DNA of 32,500 nt from Cristatella mucedo (taxonomy: Eukaryota > Bryozoa > Phylactolaemata > Cristatellidae): the NCBI GenBank assembly GCA_009760855.2, contig WPIO01000009.1, positions 3,017,501 through 3,050,000 of the forward strand, given 5' to 3'. A model generated the notes under the pieces. That model searched no databases. It saw only the letters and a list, made by a program, of their open reading frames with translations, and had not been told where the DNA came from. Both the position numbers and the translations under genes were made by a program. Below, one piece after another: positions 9,451 through 20,900 of this stretch (its first letter is position 1; each line of letters opens with the position of its first letter).

Positions 9451-10010
9451 TACACAATTTATAGGCTCGGGTAGTAGATGGGAGTAGACTAATGAGATGT
9501 AATGCCCTCTAGTCACTTTGGTGTCGGTGTCTAGTTTGGGGGGTTACAAGGCGCTTCCTACTGGCTAGTGCGGCATGCCCTCTACTTCTCGATGCACTCT
9601 ACTTCTGAGTTGATCTCGCAGAGAGAGGCTATAGCCATTTTAGACTGCATCGGCGATGGAACTGGCAGCAACTGTCCTTATAACGGCCTCCTAGAAAGTG
9701 TTACACAGGTTCGACGAACAGCTAGTAACTGTAGAACAGCACACAGGAAACAATGTACAGCAGGTTTTGCATGAGTACCGAATAGGAGGCAGCTACCGAA
9801 GCGAGTAGGAGACCCCGCGAATGCATGGACTAACTTTGATATTACATCCTAACCAACACACACTCAAATTTCGCTAAAATTGTGCAACTAAAATTAAGCG
9901 GATTTGATTATTGGGCTAATAAGTAAACATTTATTAACACATATGCATAACACTCTAAGAGAACTATATATCTTTCGGAGCGCAGCGCATAAATAGTAAT
10001 AAACCCTCTA
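9451..10010. other. No gene recognised
   Basis: Unremarkable AT-rich sequence. A 68-codon ORF at 9568-9774 has no recognisable feature. Confidence 0.3.
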
Positions 10011-10360
10011 GTACAGCAACGTACACAAGCTCAACACGCATAAGCACGTGAAGGAGATTCACGCCCATATAGAAAATGCTGGTGGGACCGGGTGGGCTTT
10101 TAGCTTCCTTTAAAGTGTCGTCAATTCAGAGGATTTTTGGATACCAGTGGATTATAAATCCCATGCTTTATGTGCATATGAGCTAAAGCCACAGACTTTA
10201 AGAATTTGAGGTTGTTTAGAGGCACATCTAAGAGATCTGAGTGGGGAAAATCGTTAAGGGGCAAGTTATTTTGGAACAGGACAGGGGATTCTATACTGAG
10301 ACTACTGGGAAGTCTCTTGACTATTGAAGGTGAGATTTTCCAGTTTTAAAGTAGCAGTTT
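10011..10360 (-). mobile_element. Diverged LINE C-terminal fragment
   Basis: The - strand near 10190-10150 encodes CGFSSYAHKAWDL, the family's GxFSSYAxKAWNSLP block with a stop soon after. The + strand text GCATATGAGCTAAAGCC at 10170 matches the equivalent segment at 13740 and 27475. The borders are approximate. Confidence 0.6.
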
Positions 10361-10839
10361 TGCCTATTGATGTGGATATCTTTTACTGCCCCCCCCCCGC
10401 GACACAACTTGTTCAACATTACAGCTCCTTAATGAGCCCAGACCGATTTTTAGGTACGATGAAGTTTTGATGGGAAACAGGGCACATTTTGAAACGCTAG
10501 CCCGTATGGAACCGCAAAGCGTTTACCACGCTCCAGCCGGTGACTGCGAGCAGCACTTAGTCGAGGCCACGTAGCCGATCGCACCACTGAGGGAAGCCGG
10601 TTCGCAAAATCTCTCCGGGTCGTCTCTCGAAGTAAACCAGGGGTTTACTGGTTTCACCATGGGGTTTTGACCATATCGTTCATCGAACCCGTTTACCACC
10701 GCTGAGCAACGACGCCACAACGGCCCCTTCGAGGGATACAGTTGCTTTTCGTAAATTTGAGCCCTTCAATTCCTTAAGATAACTGTTGCGATGCCACCTA
10801 CCACACAGCAACGCGAGGTTGCTAACGAAGCTTTTGTGC

Positions 10840-10857
10840 TTGGCCCGGACGGGCCAA
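10840..10857. repeat. Short GC-rich inverted repeat
   Basis: TTGGCCCG and CGGGCCAA are separated by two bases, a near-perfect 18-bp palindrome. Confidence 0.85.
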
Positions 10858-11053
10858 CCGCGTGCGTTGGCTTTTCAGCCCGCCATTTTGGCTTACAACT
10901 GCTATCAATCAGCAACGGGCTTCGATCATTCAGCCCCGGCGCACCCAGTTCCATAAACATCGCGTATAAATCACGCCAGCCACCCTACGACTCGTGCTCT
11001 CTCGAGCCACTGCTCGGCGCTCTGTCCCTCATTGAAACTGACTACTTTCAAAC

Positions 11054-11093
11054 GTGTTGTTCTTAGCGGTATTTCGCCCTAAGAACACAACAC
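11054..11093. repeat. Imperfect palindrome / hairpin
   Basis: GTGTTGTTCTTAGCG is followed after GTATTT by CGCCCTAAGAACACAAC, its reverse complement with small bulges. It could fold as a long stem. It is not the histone 3' stem-loop. Confidence 0.6.
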
Positions 11094-11448
11094 TAACCAA
11101 GGTGTCACTTTTAATCATATATTCGTTGCATGCAAAGGCAAGTCCTCAGCGTATCTAATGGATTGCCAAGGCTGCGAGTAGTTATGGTGTGAGTACTCCC
11201 GGAATGACTTGTTCCACTACCCCAGGCCGCGGGCGTCGCCTTCTGCAGATTCGCCGCGAAGCCGAGTTTAAACTGCGCCACCCGGCAGGCCTGCACAGCC
11301 TCCCACAACACGCCTACGGGAGACTCTGAATAGTAATGGCCTTTTCTGGACGCAGGCTCCAACGCTACGCGCCGAAGGCGCCTTCTTTAAAATTGCCACT
11401 CCTATTCCTGAGCGATCTATTTATGTTATGCCGCAAAAGTTTTTTTGA

Positions 11449-11889
11449 TTCTCGAAAAACCGAAATCTTCCGCACGCCCACGTGACCCGGGTGGCGCACT
11501 TGCTTTCGACCCAGGACGGAAACTGTCCACTGCCCAGCCAGGTTAGAGCAGCACAGTCATTCGTTCGCGAATGCATTCGCACCAGAGCACGACTTAGCGT
11601 TGGCTACAGCATTGCTCCGCCGCTGGATGACGAGGCGGCAGCCGAAGTAGCGCTATTATCTACTCATGAGGACAAGGCGATCGAGCTCTTCCATAGACTT
11701 TCATTGGACAAAATATACGAATTCCTCGCGCGTCACTCAAAGAACTGCAGCGGCCCCATCACCGAAGGAATTATCAAAGCAATAGAAAGTAACCGGAATA
11801 TTTTGAAAATATGTGCAATTGGCATCAGCAGCGGCTTCGCCACCAATATGGCCAGCGCTCGAGCAAGTGACGTAACCCTAATAAGCTAA
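11449..11889 (+). other. Unexplained open frame, possible exon of unknown protein
   Basis: An open frame of about 146 codons runs from after a TGA at 11446 to TAA at 11887-11889. It has no ATG until close to its end, so it would need a spliced upstream start; TTGCTTTCGACCCAG ending near 11515 is a plausible acceptor. The translation is soluble-looking and partly helical, with segments such as HEDKAIELFHRLSLDKIYEF. I recognise no family. The length is somewhat above chance for this region, but it may be a pseudogene remnant or coincidence. Confidence 0.25.
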
Positions 11890-13077
11890 TTAGCTCAAGA
11901 ATTTCCTTAGGTCGTAGATTCTAGTTATGCAGCGAATACATTTTTTATTGTGTATTTATTTGCGGCTAATCCTTTTCAGTAGTGTGTCTACGCCAGTGTT
12001 CTACGCTGTATATTTCCTGAAATTGCAGGAGTAACTTGATAATATTGCGGAGCCTAATAAAATTTCTTGACCAGCATTTACTCTTTTAAGAGCAAATAGA
12101 ATTCTGCGCGAGAACTGCGGTAACGCTTTTGAAATGAACACGCTGGCTGGGTTTCAGTACGATCGCCACTGGCTGCCTAGATGCAGCTATTCATCGTATC
12201 AACATAATGTAGTCCTGAAGCACGATAATTCGTGCAAGCCTTGGCCAGACTACGCCAAGTTCTTATCTCCGTCAGAAACTCCACACAAGCATTAAGACTT
12301 TAACAATACTAAGCTAGACAGTTGTGTCTATAGAGTACCTAATGGCTTTCAGTGAGCGTACAGTAACCAGCAGACTTCCTATTACGAAACACCACGAAGA
12401 GTGGGAGAAGCGAGACGAGTAAGCAGGAGGAAAGCGTCTGAACTCGCTAACGATCATCTAACTCTTACCACCAAACGAAAATTGGCAAAAAATGTAAGTC
12501 AGAGCATACTTCCTTGATTGAATGTTGAACACTCATTAACGTAACTGCGAAATGTATTCAATGAAAAATCCTTCGCGGTCCCATTTGGTAAGCTTCAGTA
12601 AATTTATTTCACGGTCAGTTATCACGTTCGTGCAAACCTCGCTCGCTGGTTCAGTTAGCAGCACGAGTGCAATGCGTCCTGACCTGATCCTCGCAGCTTG
12701 CCACAACGGAACGACTTGACGAATGCTCTTGTGGTGTTACCTTTCAAGTAGAGCTTTCAGCTATCCAGGACTAGCAAAACCGCACAGAATTGCATCGACC
12801 TTACAGCTGACACAGCTGCCGACTTCAAGCGTAATCGTTACGAGCTTGCAGCAAACGCTCAGAGCTAGGACTTGCCTACCTGCCGACCCTCACCCCACCA
12901 AAAAAGATTTACCGGCTGCTGGCAGGCTCTTGTAACTTGTATTGCGAAAAAACACTGGTCCAGACATGCTGCCAATTAACAATTTTTGTCCGGACAAAAT
13001 TTTTTTGAAAGTCGTTAAAATTAACCATCGTTAAATTAACTGTTTAAAGGGTTAGTTCAATCATTGAATAAAACGGT
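11890..13077. other. No gene recognised; one palindrome
   Basis: AT-rich sequence with no repeat family identified. At 12984-12999 TTTTGTCCGGACAAAA is a perfect 16-bp palindrome. A 70-codon ORF (12723-12935) has no recognisable content. Confidence 0.35.
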
Positions 13078-13275
13078 CACCCAGTCGACCTTCTTTCTTT
13101 TTTGTCATAGATTTTTGAAAAGGTTGCCGCTAAGCAGTTTTTTTGGAAAACATTGACAACAATAAATTGTAAGAGTATCTTCAATTAGGATTCAAGCAAT
13201 GCCAATCCACAAAAACTGCTCGGCACCGACATCCTGAGCATCGAGGATGATAACGCTAACAAGAAGACTTATGGC
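13078..13275 (+). mobile_element. LINE RT fragment, + strand
   Basis: Translation from about 13079 gives PVDLLSFLS, a stop, then IFEKVAAKQ. This is the RPVSNLxFLSKxxEK block that lies just N-terminal of the RT palm in CR1/L2-like elements. Downstream to about 13275 a weak match to the HSTETALLxxxDDI segment follows. It has stop codons and no flanking RT, so it is a dead fragment. Confidence 0.55.
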
Positions 13276-13332
13276 CACTGCTTAGTTAGACCTCTGGCTA
13301 GTAACGTGCCGAGAAGCAAGCATAGGTACACA

Positions 13333-14050
13333 GATAATAGTAATGATAATAATGCACTTGATAAAGCGCCCTCGGATAACTCAGTCTCTTCCTAGGCGCT
13401 TTACATTTGCTGCAAAGGGATGCAAAGCATACCCGAACCAAAATAGGCAAGCTCATTGGGGGCGCAGGTATAACTGACAGACAAACAGATGCCTTTAGCA
13501 CTAAATTTAAAGATATGAGGTCATTAGAGATAAAATAAAGCATCACCTGATTTAACAACATTATTTTATATAGCGGCGGAAGAACGTTAACGGCTATCAC
13601 CACCGCTTGCAGTTGGCAATAAAGGATCGCCCCCCTGCAGGATTCAAGCCCACAACCTCGGTCGTGAAGAGCGAGCACCTTATCTCATTGGGCTATCGTG
13701 TAGGCACAGGAGCGGAAGTGAGTTCCATACTTCCAGTGCATATGAGCTGAAGGCCCGATCACCAAAATACACCAATTTAGTGCCAGAGACGCCGAGATAA
13801 CTCCATGCTGAGAAGCGGATGGTGTGATAACACTAGATCAGCAAGGTCGCCTGGGTAGGATTGTGTGAGTGAAGTGACCTGTGGGCCAGTCTGAAGATCT
13901 TACAATCTATTCCATGCTCGGTAGGGAGCCAAGGAAGCTCGGAAGCTCTGTCAAAAGGGAGTTTCAAGGCACTATCTCTACAGGATTTAAGATTGGCTAG
14001 AGGCACAACTAATCGACAGAAGTCAAAAGAGATAGCGGCAATGTGCAAAG
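13333..14050 (-). mobile_element. LINE 3' portion interrupted by a SINE
   Basis: The 3' tail is at 13333-13420 (AAT-rich, then CACTTGATAAAGCGCCCTC). The coding end lies beyond the SINE: the - strand of 13780-13735 encodes FGDRAFSSYALEVWNSLP, and further upstream (13960-13850) comes LPWLPTEHGIDCKIFRLAHRS, matching the family's LHWLPVxxRIxFKILxxxxxSL block. The SINE-A copy at 13546-13697 splits the two. The reading frame is broken. Confidence 0.8.
13546..13697 (-). mobile_element. SINE-A copy 3, nested in a LINE
   Basis: Well preserved: GATTTAACA left end, TATATAGCGGCGGAAGAACG, GGCTATCACCACCGCTTGC, GCAGGATTCAAGCCC (B box on the - strand), GGTCGTGAAGAGC and a head ending GGGCTATCGTG. It sits inside the C-terminal coding part of the LINE and is therefore younger. 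Confidence 0.85.
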
Positions 14051-14304
14051 CCTGAGTAAGTATTTCAAAAAGGTGCAGCAGAGAAAGAGAACAAAGGAAT
14101 CTACAAGCGAGTGACAGAACCTTGAAGTCGATAGGCCCAGCCCCCTTGCATGAATCGAATCATGATACGATCTGTCGTTGTAAGTTACAGCCCGACCAAT
14201 TCGACTCGTGCATGCGAGACAGTTTTAGCAAAGACGGTTAAAATCAAATCTAGCTACAGCCACATAAGCAAAGGTTCTCACTAAAATCTCACACGTGAGT
14301 TATA

Positions 14305-14310
14305 TTTATT
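14305..14310 (-). terminator. Candidate poly(A) signal of the SLC22A18-like gene
   Basis: TTTATT on + reads AATAAA on -. It lies about 480 bases after the transporter stop codon and is the first canonical signal downstream on the - strand. The intervening sequence shows no repeats, as expected of a 3' UTR. Confidence 0.5.
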
Positions 14311-14787
14311 ATTATTAATCTTACAGAGATTGCGAAGCATGTACAAGTACTGTCTGATAATCGAAGGCATAGCACAGAGCATCGGGGAACGACTGTCACT
14401 GACATGATGTTCAATCAACTTCAGCTGTATAACAATATTTGAACCACTATGACTTGCTATCAGTAAAGCAACAGCCGCCATGCCACCTTTACCAGCCAGT
14501 CTTCAAACCACAGTGCAGTACCAGCAGCCTGCGAGGCGAACTAAACTGTAGCATCCATTTCATATAACCTAATAATAAAGAGCTAAAGCTGTCGATATCA
14601 AATGCTTTTTCCAGCATTGGCAATCCGACAACATTGCATCACATGAATTCATCAAGTAAATATAGGTTGTAACTACTACAGAGAAAATATTCATCGCGGC
14701 CATAGAGATACTCCGCAAAACACTGCATTCCAGCTAATCTTAAAAAGAAAACTGGAAATAGCAGCCAATATTTAATACCACACTATG
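14311..14787 (-). other. Probable 3' UTR of the transporter gene
   Basis: This stretch lies between the stop codon and the first AATAAA on the - strand. It carries no repeat copy, unlike the introns upstream. No regulatory element is recognised. Confidence 0.45.
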
Positions 14788-14951
14788 TTAATGGTGCAGC
14801 AACAGCAGCACAATGGCTGAAACAACGCTCGACAAACTGCCATAGATTCCGATAGATGCAAAACCCCAATTTTCAAGCATATATCCACCCATAAGTGGCG
14901 ACAGTGATCTGATTAGAGAGTTGGCAGCCATGTTCATTCCAACAACACCTC
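14788..14951 (-). CDS. slc22a18: SLC22A18-like transporter, last exon (TM11-TM12)
   Basis: It starts after the acceptor TCTCTTTTCAG. Its first two bases complete a glycine codon begun in the previous exon, giving the DTG-G junction. It encodes GVVGMNMAANSLIRSLSPLM, GGYMLENWGF and a final hydrophobic helix ending LLLLHH, then TAA (14788-14790). The SLxPxxGGxxxxxxGF pattern is the usual TM11 motif of this transporter family. The protein ends shortly after TM12, slightly earlier than in vertebrate SLC22A18, which has a short charged tail. Confidence 0.85.
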
Positions 14952-17900
14952 CTGAAAAGAGAGTGCTGCCAGCATTTCATCACTGGCTACACCATGCCCG
15001 TGTGCAGACAGGATGGGCGGGTGCAGATTGCAGCAATTTTCCATGAGCATACGCACAGTGAGCATTAACAAAGCATTAATCAAGGGCAGAGGACGGCATC
15101 ACAGCAATTGGCGACCAGCAAAAACATTTGCTGTAGCTAGACACAGTCGAGTAAAGAAGAGGTTGGGTGTTTTTTGATAATTTCATTTGTATGACGGGCA
15201 GCAGCAGTCGAAGCGGAAATTACTTGCACTCAGCAATAAAGGATTGCCTAAAATCAGACTCAAACCCACGACCTGAGTCGTGCAGTGTGAATACCTTAGG
15301 CCCAGACAAAGACCAAGAGCAGGCAATAAAAAGTTTTGAAGCTTCAGAAGCAGCTGGAAAATAACACGCCTTTCGGTAAGCATCCAGAGAAGCTTGTCAT
15401 ATCGCTTGATCAAGCTCGGATTACGTCTGCAGGTCGAGGATTTAAGCTATGACCCCATAAAGTACGAAACTGAAAGGCAACATTCTTGCCTTTCTTACAC
15501 GAGCAGAAAAGCATTCTTAGGGCCGAGGGCGTCATAAGGACTCCAGAATTATTCTAGAAATAGGTCTACCAGCAGCTGTACCCAGTCATTCCTTTAAAGA
15601 AAGAACAGTCTGCTAAGCAAGATAGTTTGGAGCAAAAATAAGTGACTTTGAAGACCTTGCTGGATCCTAGATCACATATTAATTGTCGTGCGTCGATGAA
15701 CAAGTCGTTCAAGAGCTCATTAATCGATGCTGAAAATGCATTTGCTTAGAGATATAATAATAATAGCAATAATAGGTCGTTTGTTTGGCGCCTTAAGAAC
15801 TTAACCTCTATCAAGGCGATTTAAACACCTCGCTGCAAGAGAATGAGCTTAGTAATAATAATAAAAACAATAATGATACACTTGATAAAGTGCCCTCAGA
15901 GAACTCAATCTCTTTCAAAGCGCTTTCATTTGCTGCAAAGGAAACACGATCGAAAGGTGAGTGGTATCATGCTTGATAAACATCATGAATAACATGGTTA
16001 GGGGTGAAATGCACAGGGTCAGCATGCAAGTGTGGTTAGTGGCAGCATCATGCAACACTGTCAACATGCATAAGCATATAAAGGACGAATCACAGGGACC
16101 CACTAAATGCTGTCATAAATAGGTGCGTTTTTAATTTTTTTTTTAATGTGGTCAAGTCAGCGGATGTCGAGACGCACGTCGGGAGTGAGTTCCAGGCTTT
16201 ATAAGCATACGAACTAAATGCATGTTCTCTAAAGGATTTGAGGTTTGTACGAGTTATTGGTAAACTGCTAGATTCCGAAAAGCAGGTGGTACGATGCTTG
16301 GCCTGGTGGGGGAGTAGATCTGATGGCCGTAGGCTGGCACCAAAGGATAAATAGGGGCCTAAAAGAGAGCGACAGAACCTTGAAGTCGAGTTAGTGACAT
16401 GCACAAGGTATCAAACGTGCAAAAGTAAGCATCATCCTACGGCCAGCATGCTAAAGCAAACATAAGGACACTCGTGGCCTTCGATTTTTAAGACCTCTGT
16501 CAAGAAGCAAGCATTGAATCATGCACAGGTACGCATGCAAAGCCCACCGGAGCAAGAAAAACACATTCACTAGGGCAAAGGGAAGTGCACGACAGCAATC
16601 GCGTCTCCAGCCCAGACTTAACAGATGCAAGGTTATCGCAGGGAGCAAACACTGCCAGAAGCAAGTTCATGACTTTTGGTTCATACGAGCTGAAGGCTCA
16701 ATCACCAAACGATTTCAATTTAGTGCGAGGGGTGGAGAGATAACTGTCGCTGAGGAGCGAGTGATGCGAGAGCACACCAGGAAGAGCAAGGCACTCGGAT
16801 AGGTCGAGGCCAGTGCAAAGGAATGAAGTGACTTGCAAGCGAAATTGAGGATATTGAGCTCATTTCGAAGCTTGAGAGAGAGCCGGTGAAGCTTGTGCAT
16901 AAGTGATGTGCCGTGGCAGTTATTCTTTGGTCGACAGACCAGACGAGGCTCTGAGAGATTTGCACCACGATTAAGGGCACAGGCAGGGAGACCTGAATAA
17001 CGGAAATCGCAATAATCTAGGCGCAATGTCACACGTGTGAACCAGACAGGCTTTCAAACTCTTATCTCAGCATGCACTGATTTTTGCAAAGTTCTTTAGT
17101 TGGAAGTACGCTGCCTTGACAGTGGAGAAATTCATCTAAAAACAGACATAGCTATGGTGACCACACCACGGCATATAGTACATCGCCTAATGCCCTGTGG
17201 ACATTCAATCCATTTTCAACGTTTCCAATTCATCTAATAACTGATCGACCGCTCAACTTCTGAAAGGATTAGCCATTGTAGATGCTAATTGCAGTCACGA
17301 GATCTGAACTTTCAAATCAGAAAACACCACAATAGACGCGTTTTTAGCAGACATACTGTAACATAATATATGATACTATAGTGCTATCAATCTAATGATG
17401 CAACAAGCATCACTTCCTTGCACAATTGGGTGGAGTCTCACACTGGCTGAACGCAAGTCTAACGTTGAGCGAACGTACAGTGGATACCTTGTAGGATTGT
17501 CTCTTATGTGATAACTTTTACTGGTGATCGATTCCTAATACATAGTAATAGGGCTTGGGACATAACAAAAACAAGGAATGCTAGTTAGCAGAATCGCAGG
17601 TCAATAACCAGGAAATGTCAATCACGATTATCTACAATCTTCTTACAAACTCCCGTGCAAGAATAATGCCCAGTGATCTCAATGCTGAGATGGCAGAGCT
17701 TTTCTCCAAGCTCTGTATAGGTGCGATATCACAGATTAGGGACTCTATCCTCCCCTGCCGTGCATGTCGGACTATAACACTGCATCACCCTACTCTTCTT
17801 TTGCCTCCTTCATGCCGGTCTCTGATGAACGAATCGCTTAACCTGTTCTCCAAGCCAAAGTGACCACTCGCGCTATTAATAAATAAGTAGTTTAACAAAA

Positions 17901-20900
17901 CAAACATCCTTATGAGTTGCATAGTCCTGCTACTACACACCATAACAAATGTTGTAAATATGTCCCAGATTACAGTCCAAGTCCCTACGCCTACAAAAAA
18001 GCTATTGCCAAGTCACTCATTAAAAAGCCTAACCAAGATCTTGAGAATGTAAGTAAATTTCGTGCAGTCTCATTTATAAAAAAAATACTAGCTGATTCAA
18101 CTGCCTCTTTTGCATAGCGACAGAATAGCCTTTACGGCTATCACCATCACCTATACCATTCTTATTCAAGACATTCGAATGCCCAGCAGCAAAAAAAGTA
18201 ACGAAATCAATTCTTTCGATCTTGCTAGCAAGCTCCAATTGTGAATCCGAGCTAGCCATTCCAATAGAACTGCTCAGCATCGAGTTAACAACGACAATTT
18301 GAACACTATGTCGATTAGGGTAGGGCCTCTCGGTTTATACTCCAGGATCTATCAGCAGCATTTGACAAAATTGACCAGAAGATCCTTCTGGGGTGCCTAT
18401 CCACACGCCTAGGTATCACTGGCCAGTGCTAACTGAGTTAGGTCGTACCTGGGGAAAAGAGAGTAGGCATGAACGGCTGGCAATCACCTAGGATGCCCCT
18501 TAGGAGTCGAGTGGCATCCCAGGATTCGGTCTTACCTCGACATTATTTTACTATCTATACTCTCCTTCCGGCAAATGTCATCGCTAAACGCAGACTTGGA
18601 TTCCATTTCTACGCGAATGACTTCTAGATCTACCGATCCTTCGACATTTCTAAGACTAGCAACACATCCAACTCACGTGATTCATGTGGTGCCTGCATTA
18701 ACGACGTTTGCATGTGCATGGTTACTAAAGTACTGGAGCTTAGCGATAATAAAAATAACCTAATAGCTACACGTAAATCTACAGTCGCCCGAACGTTGGA
18801 AGACATAACGATCAAGATTGGCATTGTTAGCATTACGCCCACTACGTCGGCCCCTCATCTAAGGGTACTATTCTAAAACGAAATAGTATCACATGTGCAC
18901 ATTTCCTCCACTTTCAAGTAGGGCCAACGTTTAGCTAAACATTGCTACCACAATCACGGCCTGCTCGGATAACAGTTTGAAAGCCAAACTAATTCATGCA
19001 TTTAGACCGTCATGGCTAGACTGATGCAGCTCCCTCAATCAGAACTCTCAGCCTGAGCCCCTGATTGTCTGCAGCTGGTGCAAAACTCAGTGGCTCATTT
19101 GGTCAGTCGTCAACGGCGTATCAGCCAAATCACCCATTTCTGTGTGAGCTTCACTGGGTTTCTATTAAGCATCGAATAAATTTCACGATCCTCAGTCACG
19201 CTTATAGGTCACGTCAATCTCGGGCACCGTCCTATTTAACCGACGTCCTTGATGTTCTAGCAGGCTCTCACATCATCTGTTCCCCAGCACTTCGTAATGC
19301 GTGCTGACACTGTGCATGCTGCCACTAACCACATTTGCATGCTGACCCTGTGCATGTCACCCCTAACCATGTTATTAATTTTGTTTGTTTTTCAAGCATG
19401 ATTTTACTTACCATTTAATTGCATTTCCCTTTGCAGCAAATGTAAAGCACCTAGAAAGAGATTAAGTTCTCTGTGGGCGCTTTATCAAGTACATTATTAT
19501 TATTATTATTATTATATCTGTCTTTTCCATTATATTAAAATCTTTTGGTGATTAATTGAACTTCCAGCTCTTATGCACCGAAAGTAGAGACCTTGCTTTC
19601 GGCTGCTGGTCCAAACCTGCAATAACCTTGAATCTTTAAATTCTCAGCTGAATATGCATCGGTTCTGATCAGCTCTTACTTTGCCTACTGTGCCGGTCTA
19701 TATTTTTGTTGGGTATGCTTTGTGTGCATACTTGTGCATGATTGCGAGCATGTTACTAGTCAGAGGTTTTACTAACTGGTGGCCATGATTGCCCTTGTGC
19801 TTGCTTCAGGACACTGACCAAAGCATGAAACTTGCTTTGCTACATTAATACTGCAATGTCGCTAACCTCATTGGTATCGATTAGCTTGCAGCTAATTGCA
19901 GAGCCATCCAATATAGATTAAGTTATTTTTGGGTGCAATAAACCCGACCTAACATTATTTTATTATCATTGATGAAATGTGAATTTTCCAAAAATATAAC
20001 TTGGTGCTATCAGCCCTATAACTCGCTTAAACAGTCTCCATCTAATGTGGGTCATTGCCATATCAAAGGAAGGGCACCTGCACTGTTTCTGGCCACCACC
20101 GAAAACAGTGTGCAGGGAACATTATGACAACATAGATCACCTGGCAAGACAAATGAATGGAATCTTTACAACCAAGCAGCCCTGAAGTGATCAGGATTCG
20201 AATTGACCAGATAAGCTTTCACCCTCCTCACACGTGAACCAATTCGTTTCAAAATAACAAAAACAATAATAACACATTTGTATAGCATCCTCAGAGAACA
20301 AAATCTCTATCTAGGCACTTTAGAGATGCTGTAAAGAAAGCCTGACTAGATGATTAGTGGGAAAATGTGCTAAGTCAGTCGCCGAAAGCTAGCCGACCTC
20401 TGCCGTGTTACAGCAAATTGCAAGAACAGCTGCTTTATGTGTGCATCCAGGCAAAGAAACTTGCAGCTCTACCGGTATCGTATCGTTACTCTCGGTAATT
20501 GGTACAGACACACAGCAACATACGCCTTCGACATATTAATGGCTTAAAACAATACTGAACAATGGCTTCAATGTAGCAGCAATGTCATTGGGTTCTCATT
20601 TAAGTGTCTTGAAGCTCATACAGTGTTATGGTCAGTGTCGCAGGTGGCAGCACTGAGTCACTTGAATTTTGTTTAGACCCAGTGAACAGCCCCGAGTACT
20701 CCATAAGCACATGCCTATTCATTAACTACGATCTCAGTTTTGCTGTGGCAGCTGAGGACCTTAAGAGTCATGTGCTGGTCATGAGAAGTGAGATTTAACT
20801 GGAGTTATATCTTAATATGGCTTTTGTCATAGCTCTGTTAGGTTCCGTGTTAGTTATCGCTTATCGATTGACCTGCCTTGCCATTATGTTTCACACTAGT

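Larger units (their letters stand above)
10361..11448. other. GC-richer unique region with several inverted repeats
   Basis: It contains a C10 run (10389-10398), a GTAAACC/GGTTTAC hairpin (10632-10648), an 18-bp inverted repeat (10840-10857), a TATAAA at 10965-10970 and a near-palindrome at 11054-11093. An ATG-initiated 91-codon ORF (10791-11066, +) has no recognised domain and competes with an ORF on the other strand. It may be a promoter-proximal region or an unknown element. Confidence 0.35.

Noticed and set aside
10763-10785. Resemblance to an 18S rRNA conserved segment
   Set aside because: Only about a dozen bases (TTCAATTCCTTAAG-like) agree and the flanks do not match rRNA.
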